Origin: Gemmatimonadota bacterium
GTDB taxonomy: Bacteria > ARS69
DNA length: 64,000 nt
Direction: 5' to 3'
Assembly: GCA_030747075.1 (NCBI GenBank)
Contig: JASLLL010000004.1
Coordinates: forward strand, 1 to 64,000
Every line of letters starts with the position of its first letter. The stretch's first letter is position 1. The notes under the pieces are model-generated. The model was not told the origin of the DNA and made no database searches. It saw only the letters and a program-made list of their open reading frames with translations. Below, piece after piece: positions 1-7,569 of this stretch. The position numbers were made by a program, and so were the translations under genes.

Positions 1-414
1 AAGGAAGACTTCGAGATTGAGCATGTCCAGACGCACTCGAAGGACTACCGCGGTCCGAAGAACTACCTCTTTTCGGTCAATGTGACGGATCTCCTGATCC
101 GTCACACGGGCTCGAACCACAAGCGGGAGACGATCGCCTTTTCGAAGCGTCGGCGGAGCGTGGTCTTGCGGATGGGGGTGTTCCAGGTGTGGAGGAACTG
201 GCTGAAGTCGCGGTCCGAGAAGCTGCAGGACGAGACCCCGGCGCAGTTTCTGCGTCTGTGTGCGGACAAGCTGACGGTGGACGATGTCTTGCGGAAGCGG
301 CTCTTCCCCGGGCGAGTGAGGCTTCCCGATCAGTGGATGACCTACTACGAGGGGAAACTGCGGACGCCTTCGGTACCGAATGCGCCTCCGCACGCCTTGA
401 AGTACGCGTTCTAG
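1..414 (+). CDS. Partial protein, C-terminal 137 residues, family not recognised (possibly transposase-like)
   Basis: The reading frame is open from the first base of the window and stops at 412-414, so the start lies outside. The visible part is basic and rich in Arg/Lys/Trp, for example RHTGSNHKRETIAFSKRRR near residue 34 and a VWRNWLKSRSEK stretch. No catalytic motif can be assigned. The style recalls the tails of transposase-like proteins scattered in uncultured bacterial genomes, but this is an impression only. It lies upstream of guaB in the same orientation, separated by about 230 nt that contain a repeated cis element (498-557), so it is probably a separate transcription unit. Confidence 0.5.
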   Translation, partial: KEDFEIEHVQTHSKDYRGPKNYLFSVNVTDLLIRHTGSNHKRETIAFSKRRRSVVLRMGVFQVWRNWLKSRSEKLQDETPAQFLRLCADKLTVDDVLRKRLFPGRVRLPDQWMTYYEGKLRTPSVPNAPPHALKYAF

Positions 415-497
415 GGTGGGGACGGGCGGGTTGGAGGGGTGAATCGGAAGTGCCGGCTCCAGGCCGCCCCAATGAGGGGCGACCCGAAGCCGGGAGC

Positions 498-557
498 TAG
501 CTCACCGAAAGGGCAACGGGGAAACCCGCTCGGGAAAAACAACAATCTCCGCAACAC
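498..557 (+). promoter_or_regulatory. Bipartite cis element, copy A (upstream of guaB)
   Basis: TAGCTCA at 498-504, a 30-nt gap, AAAAACAACAATCT at 535-548, four bases, then AACAC at 553-557. The same layout occurs at 49802-49860 (+) and 49543-49484 (-). It lies 87 nt upstream of the guaB start. Whether it acts as DNA (operator or promoter) or RNA (leader) cannot be told from the sequence. Confidence 0.55.
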
Positions 558-644
558 AACGGTTCCGTTTTCGTCGGGATTTTCCCGGAGAGAATGGCTA
601 AACTGTGGCTCCGCCACGCACCCCGATCTTCCCGGAGGAATCCA

Positions 645-2117
645 GTGTCGTCGTCATCTCGCTTTGCAGGCGAAGGTCTCACCTTCGACGATGTGCTCCT
701 TGTACCCGGACCGTCCTCGGTCCATCCGCAGGAAGTGAAGCTCTCCACGAATCTCACTCCCGAGATCCGCCTGGAAACCCCCCTTCTCTCCGCCGCCATG
801 GACACGGTCACGGAAGCGAAGCTTGCGAAGTCGCTGGCGCAAGAGGGAGGCATGGGAGTCATCCACCGCAATCTCTCGCCCGAAAGACAGGCGGAAGAGG
901 TGGACCTGGTGAAACGCTCCGAGAGCGGGATGATTCTGGACCCCGTCACGATTCGCCCGGACCGCCAGGTGCGCGAGGCCGAGGGAATCATGAGCCGGTT
1001 CCGGATCTCCGGTGTTCCCGTCACGAACGAAGACGGCGCCCTTGTGGGCATTCTCACCAACCGGGACCTGCGGTTCATTCAGCGAACGGATGTCCCGGTC
1101 GCGGATGTGATGACGAAGGAGAATCTCGTCACGGTGCCGGTGGGAACCAGCCTGGAAGAGGCGCGCGGCATCCTGCACAAGAACCGAATCGAGAAGTTGC
1201 CGGTGGTGGATGAAAAGGGAATCCTCCGGGGGTTGATCACCATCAAGGATATCCTGAAGCGGCAGCGGCATCCGAATGCGTGCAAGGACTCACATGGAAG
1301 GCTGCGCGTCGGCGCGGCGCTCGGGACGGGCGCGGACCTGGAGGAACGGGTTGAGCGGCTGACCGAAGTGGAGGTGGATGCCGTATTCATCGACACCGCG
1401 CACGGGCATGCGGATGCCGTGGCGGACGCCGTCCTGCGCGCCAAGCGGACGAATCCAGACATGGTGGTCGTGGCGGGGAATGTCGCGACCGCGGAAGGCA
1501 CGGAGGCGCTGATCCGGGCCGGAGCTCAGGCGGTGAAGGTGGGTGTTGGGCCGGGATCCACCTGCACGACGCGTATCGTCGCGGGCGTGGGCGTTCCCCA
1601 GTTGACCGCAGTGATGGAGGCTGCGGAAGTGGCCGGACAGCACGGCGTGTCCATCATTGCCGACGGGGGCATCAAGTACTCGGGAGACATCGTCAAGGCG
1701 CTGGCTGCCGGGGCCGCAGCCGTGATGGTAGGGAGCCTCTTTGCCGGGACGGAGGAAAGTCCGGGCGAGATCGTTCTCTATCAGGGCCGAAGCTACAAGG
1801 TCGTGCGCGGGATGGGGTCGGTGGCCGCCATGAGCGAAGGGAGCGGAGACCGCTACTTCCAGGAAGGCGTGGAAGAGGCGCGCAAGCTGGTGCCGGAAGG
1901 CATCGAAGGGCGCATTCCCTTCCGTGGATCGCTCGCCGAGACGGTCTACCAGTTGATGGGCGGCCTGCGCTCAGGCATGGGCTATTGCGGCGCTGCGGAC
2001 CTTACGGAACTGGTTGAAAAGGCGCGGTTCATCCGCATCACCGGCGCCGGCCTGAAGGAGAGCCACCCGCACGATGTGGAAATCACGCGGGAAGCCCCGA
2101 ACTATGTCAGGGGCTAG
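645..2117 (+). CDS. guaB: Inosine-5'-monophosphate dehydrogenase
   Basis: Oxidises IMP to XMP with NAD+, the committed step of GTP synthesis, in the cytosol. The 490-residue product has the normal family length. After the N-terminal [11 protein letters not shown] motif come two CBS modules (about residues 95-205), then the catalytic loop GPGSTCTTR with the nucleophile Cys near 307, the [11 protein letters not shown] phosphate-binding segment and the flap motif with GMGSVAAM. The GTG at 645 is chosen over the ATG at 594 because GGAGGAA at 634-640 sits at ideal distance, and because the protein then starts just before the conserved core. It appears monocistronic; guaA is not adjacent. Confidence 0.95.
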   Translation: MSSSSRFAGEGLTFDDVLLVPGPSSVHPQEVKLSTNLTPEIRLETPLLSAAMDTVTEAKLAKSLAQEGGMGVIHRNLSPERQAEEVDLVKRSESGMILDPVTIRPDRQVREAEGIMSRFRISGVPVTNEDGALVGILTNRDLRFIQRTDVPVADVMTKENLVTVPVGTSLEEARGILHKNRIEKLPVVDEKGILRGLITIKDILKRQRHPNACKDSHGRLRVGAALGTGADLEERVERLTEVEVDAVFIDTAHGHADAVADAVLRAKRTNPDMVVVAGNVATAEGTEALIRAGAQAVKVGVGPGSTCTTRIVAGVGVPQLTAVMEAAEVAGQHGVSIIADGGIKYSGDIVKALAAGAAAVMVGSLFAGTEESPGEIVLYQGRSYKVVRGMGSVAAMSEGSGDRYFQEGVEEARKLVPEGIEGRIPFRGSLAETVYQLMGGLRSGMGYCGAADLTELVEKARFIRITGAGLKESHPHDVEITREAPNYVRG

Positions 2118-2238
2118 TCGGCGGCCGGGGCTGTTCGGGAAACGGTGAGTGCGAAGCGACCGTCCGCTCTTCGGGACACAGGAAAGGGGGCGCCACGCGG
2201 CACCCCCTGTTCTTCAGGAACCTGTCCGGCGAATCGTC

Positions 2239-2967
2239 CTACCGGTACAACCCCTTGATCTTCCCCCAGCTGGCGGGGTCGATGGCCGTGGGCGTGCACT
2301 CCATCACGAAATCCCACATGAGTTCAGAGTCGCAGACACCGTCGAAGAAGGTGCTGCCCGGACAGATCACCGAGGAAGCGGTTCCGTAGTAGAACGAACG
2401 CACGGCGCGGGTGGTCGGGTAGCACGATCCGCAGGCCGGGGGCCCGGTGGGTCCGGCGGCGGGGTGGTCGGAGACGACGCTGACCGGATCCCCCGCGGTT
2501 GGCGAGAGCGTGTATGTCACGGCAAACGGAGAGGTGACCGCCGCAGCGATGTTCAACCAGTCCCAGTCCTGCACCGGAAGATACGGCTGCGTCCAGACGG
2601 GGGCGCCGGTGGGGCAGAGGTCCGCGTCCGCCGCGAACACATCCACCGAACCGGTAAACCCATAGCCGGACGGAGAGCCGGTCCAGCAGAAGAGCCAGCC
2701 GCCGGTGAGGACGGAGGAAGTCCCGCCCGGGCAGCAGGAGTCCAGGGCGATCCCCAACTGGTCACCCGGTGACCATCCGCTCCAGATCCACAGCCAGCCC
2801 GTGCATGTGTTGTAGTACATGACCGTGCAGCTGGTGGCGACATTCCAGTTTTCCGAGCGCTCGCTGTCCCGAAGCGGAACCTCCGTCTTCTCCAGCGCGA
2901 GCGAAGTCGTGGCCGCAACGAGCAGCAGAACGACGGCCAATCCTGCAGCGATTCGAACCCGTGTCAT
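2239..2967 (-). CDS. Exported protein of unknown function, Cys/Trp-rich
   Basis: A 242-residue product starting at ATG 2967 behind GGAGGTGG. Residues 1-26 form a clear Sec signal peptide (MTRVRIAAGLAVVLLLVAAT, then SLALE). The mature part has many Cys, Trp and Gly residues (NTCTGWLWIWSGW, DSCCPGGTSS, CGSCYPTTRAV), so disulfide-bonded beta structure outside the cytoplasm is likely. No family is recognised. A perfect 11-bp inverted repeat lies 37-77 nt upstream of the start (3004-3044). The gene converges on guaB and has no obvious operon partner. Confidence 0.75.
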   Translation of the reverse strand: MTRVRIAAGLAVVLLLVAATTSLALEKTEVPLRDSERSENWNVATSCTVMYYNTCTGWLWIWSGWSPGDQLGIALDSCCPGGTSSVLTGGWLFCWTGSPSGYGFTGSVDVFAADADLCPTGAPVWTQPYLPVQDWDWLNIAAAVTSPFAVTYTLSPTAGDPVSVVSDHPAAGPTGPPACGSCYPTTRAVRSFYYGTASSVICPGSTFFDGVCDSELMWDFVMECTPTAIDPASWGKIKGLYR

Positions 2968-3003
2968 ACACACCACCTCCGTATCCACCCGTTCTCCCCG
3001 GGG

Positions 3004-3044
3004 GCATGAGATGCTCCCCGAGACTCTGTGTCGGCATCTCATGC
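3004..3044. repeat. Perfect 11-bp inverted repeat upstream of the exported-protein gene
   Basis: GCATGAGATGC at 3004-3014 and its exact complement GCATCTCATGC at 3034-3044, 19 nt apart. It lies in the leader of the minus-strand gene that starts at 2967 and could be a 5'-UTR stem-loop or a spaced operator. No similar palindrome was noticed elsewhere in the window. Confidence 0.5.
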
Positions 3045-3418
3045 GCCTGCAGGACATCCGACCACGCTCCGGTCCCGCACGAATCTACGACCAGTGCGCG
3101 TGGTTTGCCTAGAGAAAGGTGGAGTTCGCCCCGCGGGCAAAGGGGGGTCGCCTTGACGCTGGCCAAGGCGAACGATTACCATAGAGACAGTTCGGACGAG
3201 GCAGTTCAGTCTGCCGTCCGGCACTGATTTCGGTCCCTGCATTGCATGATCGCGGGCTGTGCTTCATCGGAACCTGTTGATTCCGAATCGGGAGCCTAAC
3301 ATTCGGCTGGGATGTCGGACCCCCTCCGGGGGGAGGACGGAACGGGTCGTGCGGGCACCCACCTGGTGATTCGGTTCTATGAACTCGGTCCCGGCCGGCA
3401 TTGTGGGGTCCGGCCTTC

Positions 3419-3448
3419 GGGGCGTGCCACACGGCGCGCCCCTTCTTT
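3419..3448 (+). terminator. Terminator-like hairpin with no plus-strand gene upstream
   Basis: GGGGCGTGCC (3419-3428), loop ACAC, GGCGCGCCCC (3433-3442): ten pairs with one G-U. It is followed by TTCTTTCG, which gives a T-rich tail only on the plus strand. The nearest plus-strand coding gene upstream is guaB, 1.3 kb away and beyond a minus-strand gene. Confidence 0.45.
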
Positions 3449-3490
3449 CGTTCGTCCTGTTGGGCATTGGCTTGGCGTCACGCCGACCGA

Positions 3491-4267
3491 TCACCCGCCC
3501 GGGAACTGGAAGAGGAAGCTCGGGTCCGCGGCACGCAGTCTCTTCACCGCCTCGATCAGAACATTCCGGTTCACCGGGTCGGGGTTCTTGTGCCAGAGCC
3601 AGTAGGCATCCAGGAAGTCGTCTCGAAGCGAAGAGACTTCAGTGCAGGGAGAGTCTTCGGGGTGGCCTCCAAGGGGGTCCTGTCGCAGAGCCATGATGTC
3701 GTCCTCCTTCATCCGCTCATACAGGTTGAAGTACTCGCTTTTCATGTGGAACAGCACATCGACATAACGCTCGAAATCCGTCGCCAGCTTTCCGCATACC
3801 TGGGAGACCGCCCCGTCTGCAGGCGTGCCCCGGATGCGTTCGTGGTACCTGGAGGCGAATCGGTAGTAGGTCTTTCCGCGGCCGATACGCATCCTCGCCG
3901 ACGGGGCGTAACTGCGCCGCGCTCCCTCTCCGACATAGGGATGAGTCGCGAAGAGCCCGGTGCGCAAGAGAAGTTCATCGGCGTGCTGCCGATAGACCTC
4001 GCATTTCCACCGGGGGTCGGTGGATGTGCGGACCTTTTCGAAGACATCGGAATCCACGCAGGACGCCGGTCCCGTCGCCGAAGAGGTTCCCATGAGCGAG
4101 GAAAGCAGATGCACCAGATAGATGTTCACATCTTCATCTGAGGTTCCGGAGTTCGATTCGAAGCCGCACTCACCACGCGACCGGAGAAGTGCCTCCAGTA
4201 CGAAGTAGGCGGTCTGCCCCGGACCGTCATCCGGTTCACCGAGATTGAAGAAGGGGGACGAGTGCAT
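3491..4267 (-). CDS. Hypothetical cytosolic protein, 258 residues
   Basis: Starts at ATG 4267 with GGAGGTGA five to six bases upstream; an in-frame start at 4285 lacks this site. There is no signal peptide or membrane segment. The sequence is charged and mixed helical, with features such as SMRIGRGKTYYRF-like basic stretches and an aromatic/acidic middle (DVLFHMKSEYFNLYERM, then KEDDIMA). No family was recognised. The codon pattern matches its neighbours. The gene is divergent from the nitrilase-family gene at 4455, with a 187-nt gap that would hold both promoters. Confidence 0.65.
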   Translation of the reverse strand: MHSSPFFNLGEPDDGPGQTAYFVLEALLRSRGECGFESNSGTSDEDVNIYLVHLLSSLMGTSSATGPASCVDSDVFEKVRTSTDPRWKCEVYRQHADELLLRTGLFATHPYVGEGARRSYAPSARMRIGRGKTYYRFASRYHERIRGTPADGAVSQVCGKLATDFERYVDVLFHMKSEYFNLYERMKEDDIMALRQDPLGGHPEDSPCTEVSSLRDDFLDAYWLWHKNPDPVNRNVLIEAVKRLRAADPSFLFQFPGG

Positions 4268-4454
4268 CAGTTCACCTCCACGCACGGGTCACGCAAGGGA
4301 AGTGCCAGATGTTGCGGCGAAGGGTCGCCACGATCGCCTTGTTTCGCCTACTCTTGCCCATGACGCTGCGGCCCCGGTGCGTGGGTCCACGCACAGAGTG
4401 CGGACAATCGCGCATCTTGCACGGGTGGGCACCTCACGGAGGCGGAGGCAGGCC

Positions 4455-5321
4455 ATGCATCCAGAAGGAAGCGCTCGGACGATCCGCGTCGGGTTTGTGC
4501 AGATGCGCCCCTCCTTCGGTCAGGTGGAGGACAACCTGGACCGGGCCGCACAGGTCATCCGGGCCGCGCCCCCGTTCGATATCCTCGTCCTGCCCGAGCT
4601 TTTCTCCACGGGCTACCTGTTCCGGGATCGTGCGGAACTGGCGTCCCTCGCGGAGCCTCCCGAGGGGCGGACGACGGCATTCCTCTCCGATCTCGCCAGG
4701 GAGTGCGGCGCGTGGCTCTGCGGCGGATTCCCCGAACTCGACGGAAGCCGGATCTACAACGCGGCCATACTCGTCGGGCCGGACGAGACGACCTTCGTCT
4801 ACCGGAAAATCCACCTCTTCGATCGGGAGACCATGCTCTTCGATCCCGGGAATCGGCCGCCGAAGGCGTGGACATTGTCGTGCGAGCACGGAACGGTCCG
4901 TGTGGGCGTCATGATTTGCTTCGACTGGCTGTTCCCCGAGGTGGCCCGCTGCCTCATGCTGGATGGAGCCGAAGTACTGCTTCACCCGGCGAATCTCGTG
5001 CTGCCGCATTGCCAGGAGGCCATGCGAACCCGGTCACTGGAGAATCGCGTAGGATCCGTCACCGCGAACCGAACCGGTGCGGACTGCCTGGACGGCGAGG
5101 AACTCGTTTTCACCGGACAGAGTCAGATCACCGACAATCTCGGCGAAGTCCTGTATCGTGCGGACGAATCCGGCCAGACCGTCCATGTGGCGAGCCTGGA
5201 TCTAATGGCGGCGCGAGAAGGCCGCGTCACGCTTCGGAACCGTCTGCGCGATGATCGCCGACCCCACCTCTACGAACGACTGACCGCCCCCTCTGCCCGG
5301 AGAAGCGACGCCCGAAATTGA
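4455..5321 (+). CDS. Carbon-nitrogen hydrolase (nitrilase superfamily)
   Basis: A 288-residue amidase of the nitrilase fold, which hydrolyses a C-N bond in a small amide or a carbamoyl compound. The catalytic triad is visible: Glu in LVLPELFSTGY (about residue 47), Lys in YRKIHLFDRE (about 117) and Cys in VMICFDWLFPE (about 155). The length fits single-domain branches of the family such as omega-amidase or N-carbamoyl-putrescine amidase; the substrate cannot be fixed. ATG 4455 is preferred because GGAGG lies at 4444-4448 and the conserved core starts 11 residues later; the frame is open further upstream without a site. Confidence 0.88.
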   Translation: MHPEGSARTIRVGFVQMRPSFGQVEDNLDRAAQVIRAAPPFDILVLPELFSTGYLFRDRAELASLAEPPEGRTTAFLSDLARECGAWLCGGFPELDGSRIYNAAILVGPDETTFVYRKIHLFDRETMLFDPGNRPPKAWTLSCEHGTVRVGVMICFDWLFPEVARCLMLDGAEVLLHPANLVLPHCQEAMRTRSLENRVGSVTANRTGADCLDGEELVFTGQSQITDNLGEVLYRADESGQTVHVASLDLMAAREGRVTLRNRLRDDRRPHLYERLTAPSARRSDARN

Positions 5322-5512
5322 CGGGCGCGTGAACTTCAGGCACCAGCCACCCAATCCACGCACTGACAGGCACTTGCCGGACTTCGCCCGGCACGGCGTC
5401 ACCCGGAGTTGCCGGGGATGCCTCGCGGGGACTCCCGGTCGACTTTGGGGGGAGAGAGTGCAACGCGCTGTGGCACAAGTGATTGCGCAAGTTCCGGAGG
5501 CCGGCCTGAAAG

Positions 5513-5528
5513 TGGCCCGGCCCTTGCG
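5513..5528 (+). promoter_or_regulatory. Candidate sigma-54 promoter
   Basis: TGGCCCGGCCCTTGCG keeps the -24 GG and -12 GC at the exact family spacing (TGGCNC-N5-TTGC). A start of transcription near 5539 would produce an RNA covering both hairpins downstream. A nearby look-alike at 5471 (TGGCAC...TTGC) has one base too many between the two boxes. Confidence 0.45.
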
Positions 5529-5538
5529 AAAGGACAGG

Positions 5539-5795
5539 GCGACGCCAGAACGAAACGGGGGGTGTCCGGAGGGAACCCTCACCGACGCGGAGCGAAGCCG
5601 GGGAGATTCGCCGAGCGAAGGGGACACCCCCTACTCATCGAATGGCGGAACCCCCCGGTGCCGCGCCCGTGGGAAGGGCGGCCGGGAGTTGCTACCCGAC
5701 GGGGGGTTCCGACGGTGTGCGGGCGTGTGCGGGAGGAGGCTGCTTGTCACATCAGGAGGTTCGGAGAGGGCGCTGGCCAGGCCTTTTTCGCCCCC
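5539..5795 (+). ncRNA. Candidate structured non-coding RNA
   Basis: Two consecutive closed domains: GGGGGTGTCC (5558-5567) pairs with GGACACCCCC (5622-5631), and CGGAACCCCCCG (5646-5657) pairs perfectly with CGGGGGGTTCCG (5700-5711). Further small stems lie inside each arm. A T-run near 5789 could end the transcript. No match to RNase P, tmRNA, SRP RNA or 6S signatures was seen. An AGGAGG at about 5752 is not followed by a start codon of any convincing frame. Confidence 0.4.
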
Positions 5796-5886
5796 GCATT
5801 CCCCCGGGGAGCCACCCGGGGCCACCCACACCCACGACGACCCACGGGCCGCGAGGTCACAGCGGTGTGTCGTGAGATACCCCCGG

Positions 5887-6669
5887 TCAGGCCGGGGTGA
5901 GCGTCCGCCCGGACAGCGCCTCCCCGAGCAACTTCCTCAGCGCCTCCAGCGTCAGCCTGCGCATCAACTGGCCGCCTTTCGCGCAGGAGACATCGCCCGT
6001 CTGCTCCGACACGACGATCACCAGACAGTCGGACTCCTCGGTGATCCCGATCGCCGCGCGGTGACGAGTGCCCAGTGCCCGGGAGAGTTGGGGGTTTTGC
6101 GTCAGGGGAAGGATGCATCCGGCGGCGGACACCTGATCGCCCTGAACTACGGTCGCGCCGTCGTGCAGGGGGCTGTCGGCGTTGAAGATCGACAGGAGGA
6201 GTTCTTCGCTGACGCGGGCCTCCAGGGGAATGCCCGTGTCGATCACGCCCTTCATGCCCGCGTTTCTCATCAGCACAATGAGCGCGCCGGTTCGATCGTG
6301 GGACATCTTGAATGCGGCCGACACGGCAATGTCGATCACCTCATCGTCGGTCCGATTCTGATAGATGAAGGGACGGATGAGCGGATTCTGGCCCAGCGTG
6401 GAAAGGACCCGCCGAAGTTCGGGCTGGAACACAATCACGAAACCGATCAGCCAGATGGTCTTCAGGCTGCCGATGATCCAGTTCAAGCCGTGCAGACCCA
6501 GAAACTGCGAGAGGAGGCCGCTGACGATAATCAGGAGCAGACCCAGAAACATGGACACAGCCCGGGTCGAGCGAATGAAGAGGTACAGTTTGTAAAAGAC
6601 GACCGCGACGATCCCGATGTCGAGAAGATCCAGCGCCCAGTGGTTGCCGAAGAAACTCAACACGGGCAA
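5887..6669 (-). CDS. cdaA: Diadenylate cyclase (CdaA/DisA_N family)
   Basis: Condenses two ATP into cyclic di-AMP, a second messenger for potassium and cell-wall homeostasis. The 260-residue protein has three N-terminal membrane segments (about residues 12-30, 38-57, 62-80). The cytosolic DisA_N domain follows, with the signature DGA in SPLHDGATVV (about 168) and RHRAA in LGTRHRAAIG (about 202). The start is TTG 6669 behind GGGAGAGGG, overlapping the end of folP by 13 nt; a GTG two codons later is possible. It ends the tilS-hpt/ftsH/folP operon. The usual partners cdaR and glmM are not seen nearby. Confidence 0.92.
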   Translation of the reverse strand: MPVLSFFGNHWALDLLDIGIVAVVFYKLYLFIRSTRAVSMFLGLLLIIVSGLLSQFLGLHGLNWIIGSLKTIWLIGFVIVFQPELRRVLSTLGQNPLIRPFIYQNRTDDEVIDIAVSAAFKMSHDRTGALIVLMRNAGMKGVIDTGIPLEARVSEELLLSIFNADSPLHDGATVVQGDQVSAAGCILPLTQNPQLSRALGTRHRAAIGITEESDCLVIVVSEQTGDVSCAKGGQLMRRLTLEALRKLLGEALSGRTLTPA

Positions 6670-7559
6670 CCCTCTCCCGGAAGGCGTCCGGAGTGTACGG
6701 CCTCGGCGGTGAGTGCGGCCCGGACATTGCGACCGACCTCATGCACCCGAAGTACCGAAGCGCCGCCCGCGACGGCCAGTGCGGATACCGCCAGTGTTGC
6801 GTCTTCCCGACTCTCCTGCGTGTCGCCCGTGATGCGCCCCAGAAACGACTTTCGCGAAGCTCCCACCACCAGCGGCCGACCCAGGGTCGTGTATTCCCGG
6901 AGGCGTTGCAGGATGCTCAGGTTGTGGCCGGCGGTCTTTGCAAACCCCAACCCGGGATCGATGAGGATGTTCTCCTCGCGCACGCCCGAAGAGAGGGCGC
7001 GACTCATGGCGGTATCCAGTTCCCGAAGAGACTCGGCCACGACATCCCCGTAAACGGCGCGTTCCTGCATGTCGGCGGGAGTCCCGCGCATATGCATGAG
7101 CACCACCGGACACGCCGCGTCGGCCACGACTCCCGCCATCTCCGGGTCTCTCGTCATGGCGGAGATGTCGTTGATCATGGTCGCGCCTGCGTCGAGCGCC
7201 CGCTTCGCCACGCTGGCCTTCACCGTGTCGACCGACACCGGGATGCCCAGCGCCCGCGCACCCGCCAGCACGGGGAGAAGCCGGTCCCACTCCTCCGCGG
7301 CCGAGACCTCTGCGGCACCGGGTCGCGAAGACTCCGCGCCGAGATCCAGCGCGTCGGCGCCTTCGTCCACCATCTTCCGGGCGCGTCGCAGGGAGTCTTC
7401 CGGGGATCGGTCCACGCCGCCGTCCGAGAAGGAGTCGGGCGTCAGATTCAGGATGCCGAGGATGCGGGTGGCACGGGAGGGATCCCGCGGGGGGAGTGTC
7501 GCGGGGAGAGTGGCCGGTTGTCCGGCCCTCAGGAAACCCGCCCCCGCTCCACCGGCCAT
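6657..7559 (-). CDS. folP: Dihydropteroate synthase
   Basis: Joins p-aminobenzoate to dihydropterin pyrophosphate in folate synthesis. The product has 300 residues in a TIM-barrel. Pterin-binding signatures are visible: GILNLTPDSFSDGG, GAESSRPGA, ATMINDISA, VVLMHMRGTP, DPGLGFAK and GASRKSFLG. ATG 7559 has GAGGAGG at good distance and follows the ftsH stop by 10 nt, so it is preferred to the longer open frame. Its place after ftsH matches the classical tilS-hpt-ftsH-folP order of several bacteria. Confidence 0.95.
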   Translation of the reverse strand: MAGGAGAGFLRAGQPATLPATLPPRDPSRATRILGILNLTPDSFSDGGVDRSPEDSLRRARKMVDEGADALDLGAESSRPGAAEVSAAEEWDRLLPVLAGARALGIPVSVDTVKASVAKRALDAGATMINDISAMTRDPEMAGVVADAACPVVLMHMRGTPADMQERAVYGDVVAESLRELDTAMSRALSSGVREENILIDPGLGFAKTAGHNLSILQRLREYTTLGRPLVVGASRKSFLGRITGDTQESREDATLAVSALAVAGGASVLRVHEVGRNVRAALTAEAVHSGRLPGEGCPC

Positions 7560-7569
7560 GAATGCCTCC

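Larger units (their letters stand above)
2968..3490. other. Intergenic region, 523 nt, no convincing gene
   Basis: Upstream of two minus-strand genes. It holds the inverted repeat at 3004-3044, a CCCCC-TCC-GGGGG hairpin near 3320-3332 and a terminator-like hairpin at 3419-3448 that points along the plus strand. Short open frames on both strands have no domain-like sequence and no good ribosome-binding sites. A small plus-strand RNA ending at the hairpin is possible but unproven. Confidence 0.5.
5322..5886. other. Intergenic region, 565 nt, with sigma-54-like site and strong hairpins
   Basis: Lies between the convergent ends of the nitrilase-family gene and cdaA. No open frame has coding character. 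It contains a -24/-12 type site at 5513-5528 and two long stems at 5558-5631 and 5646-5711. A T5 run sits in the GCCTTTTTCG context near 5789. These parts are listed separately as a candidate RNA. Confidence 0.6.

Noticed and set aside
498-557. Cyclic di-GMP (GEMM) riboswitch upstream of guaB
   Set aside because: AGGGCAAC recalls the GEMM core, but the paired second half (GACGCAAAGCC type) is missing and the stretch between boxes is not conserved in the other two copies.
5471-5488. TGGCAC...TTGC sigma-54-like site
   Set aside because: One extra base lies between the -24 and -12 elements, which abolishes sigma-54 promoters; the site 42 nt downstream has the right spacing.
5539-5795. RNase P, tmRNA, SRP or 6S RNA in the gap
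   Set aside because: None of their conserved core sequences was found in the stretch.
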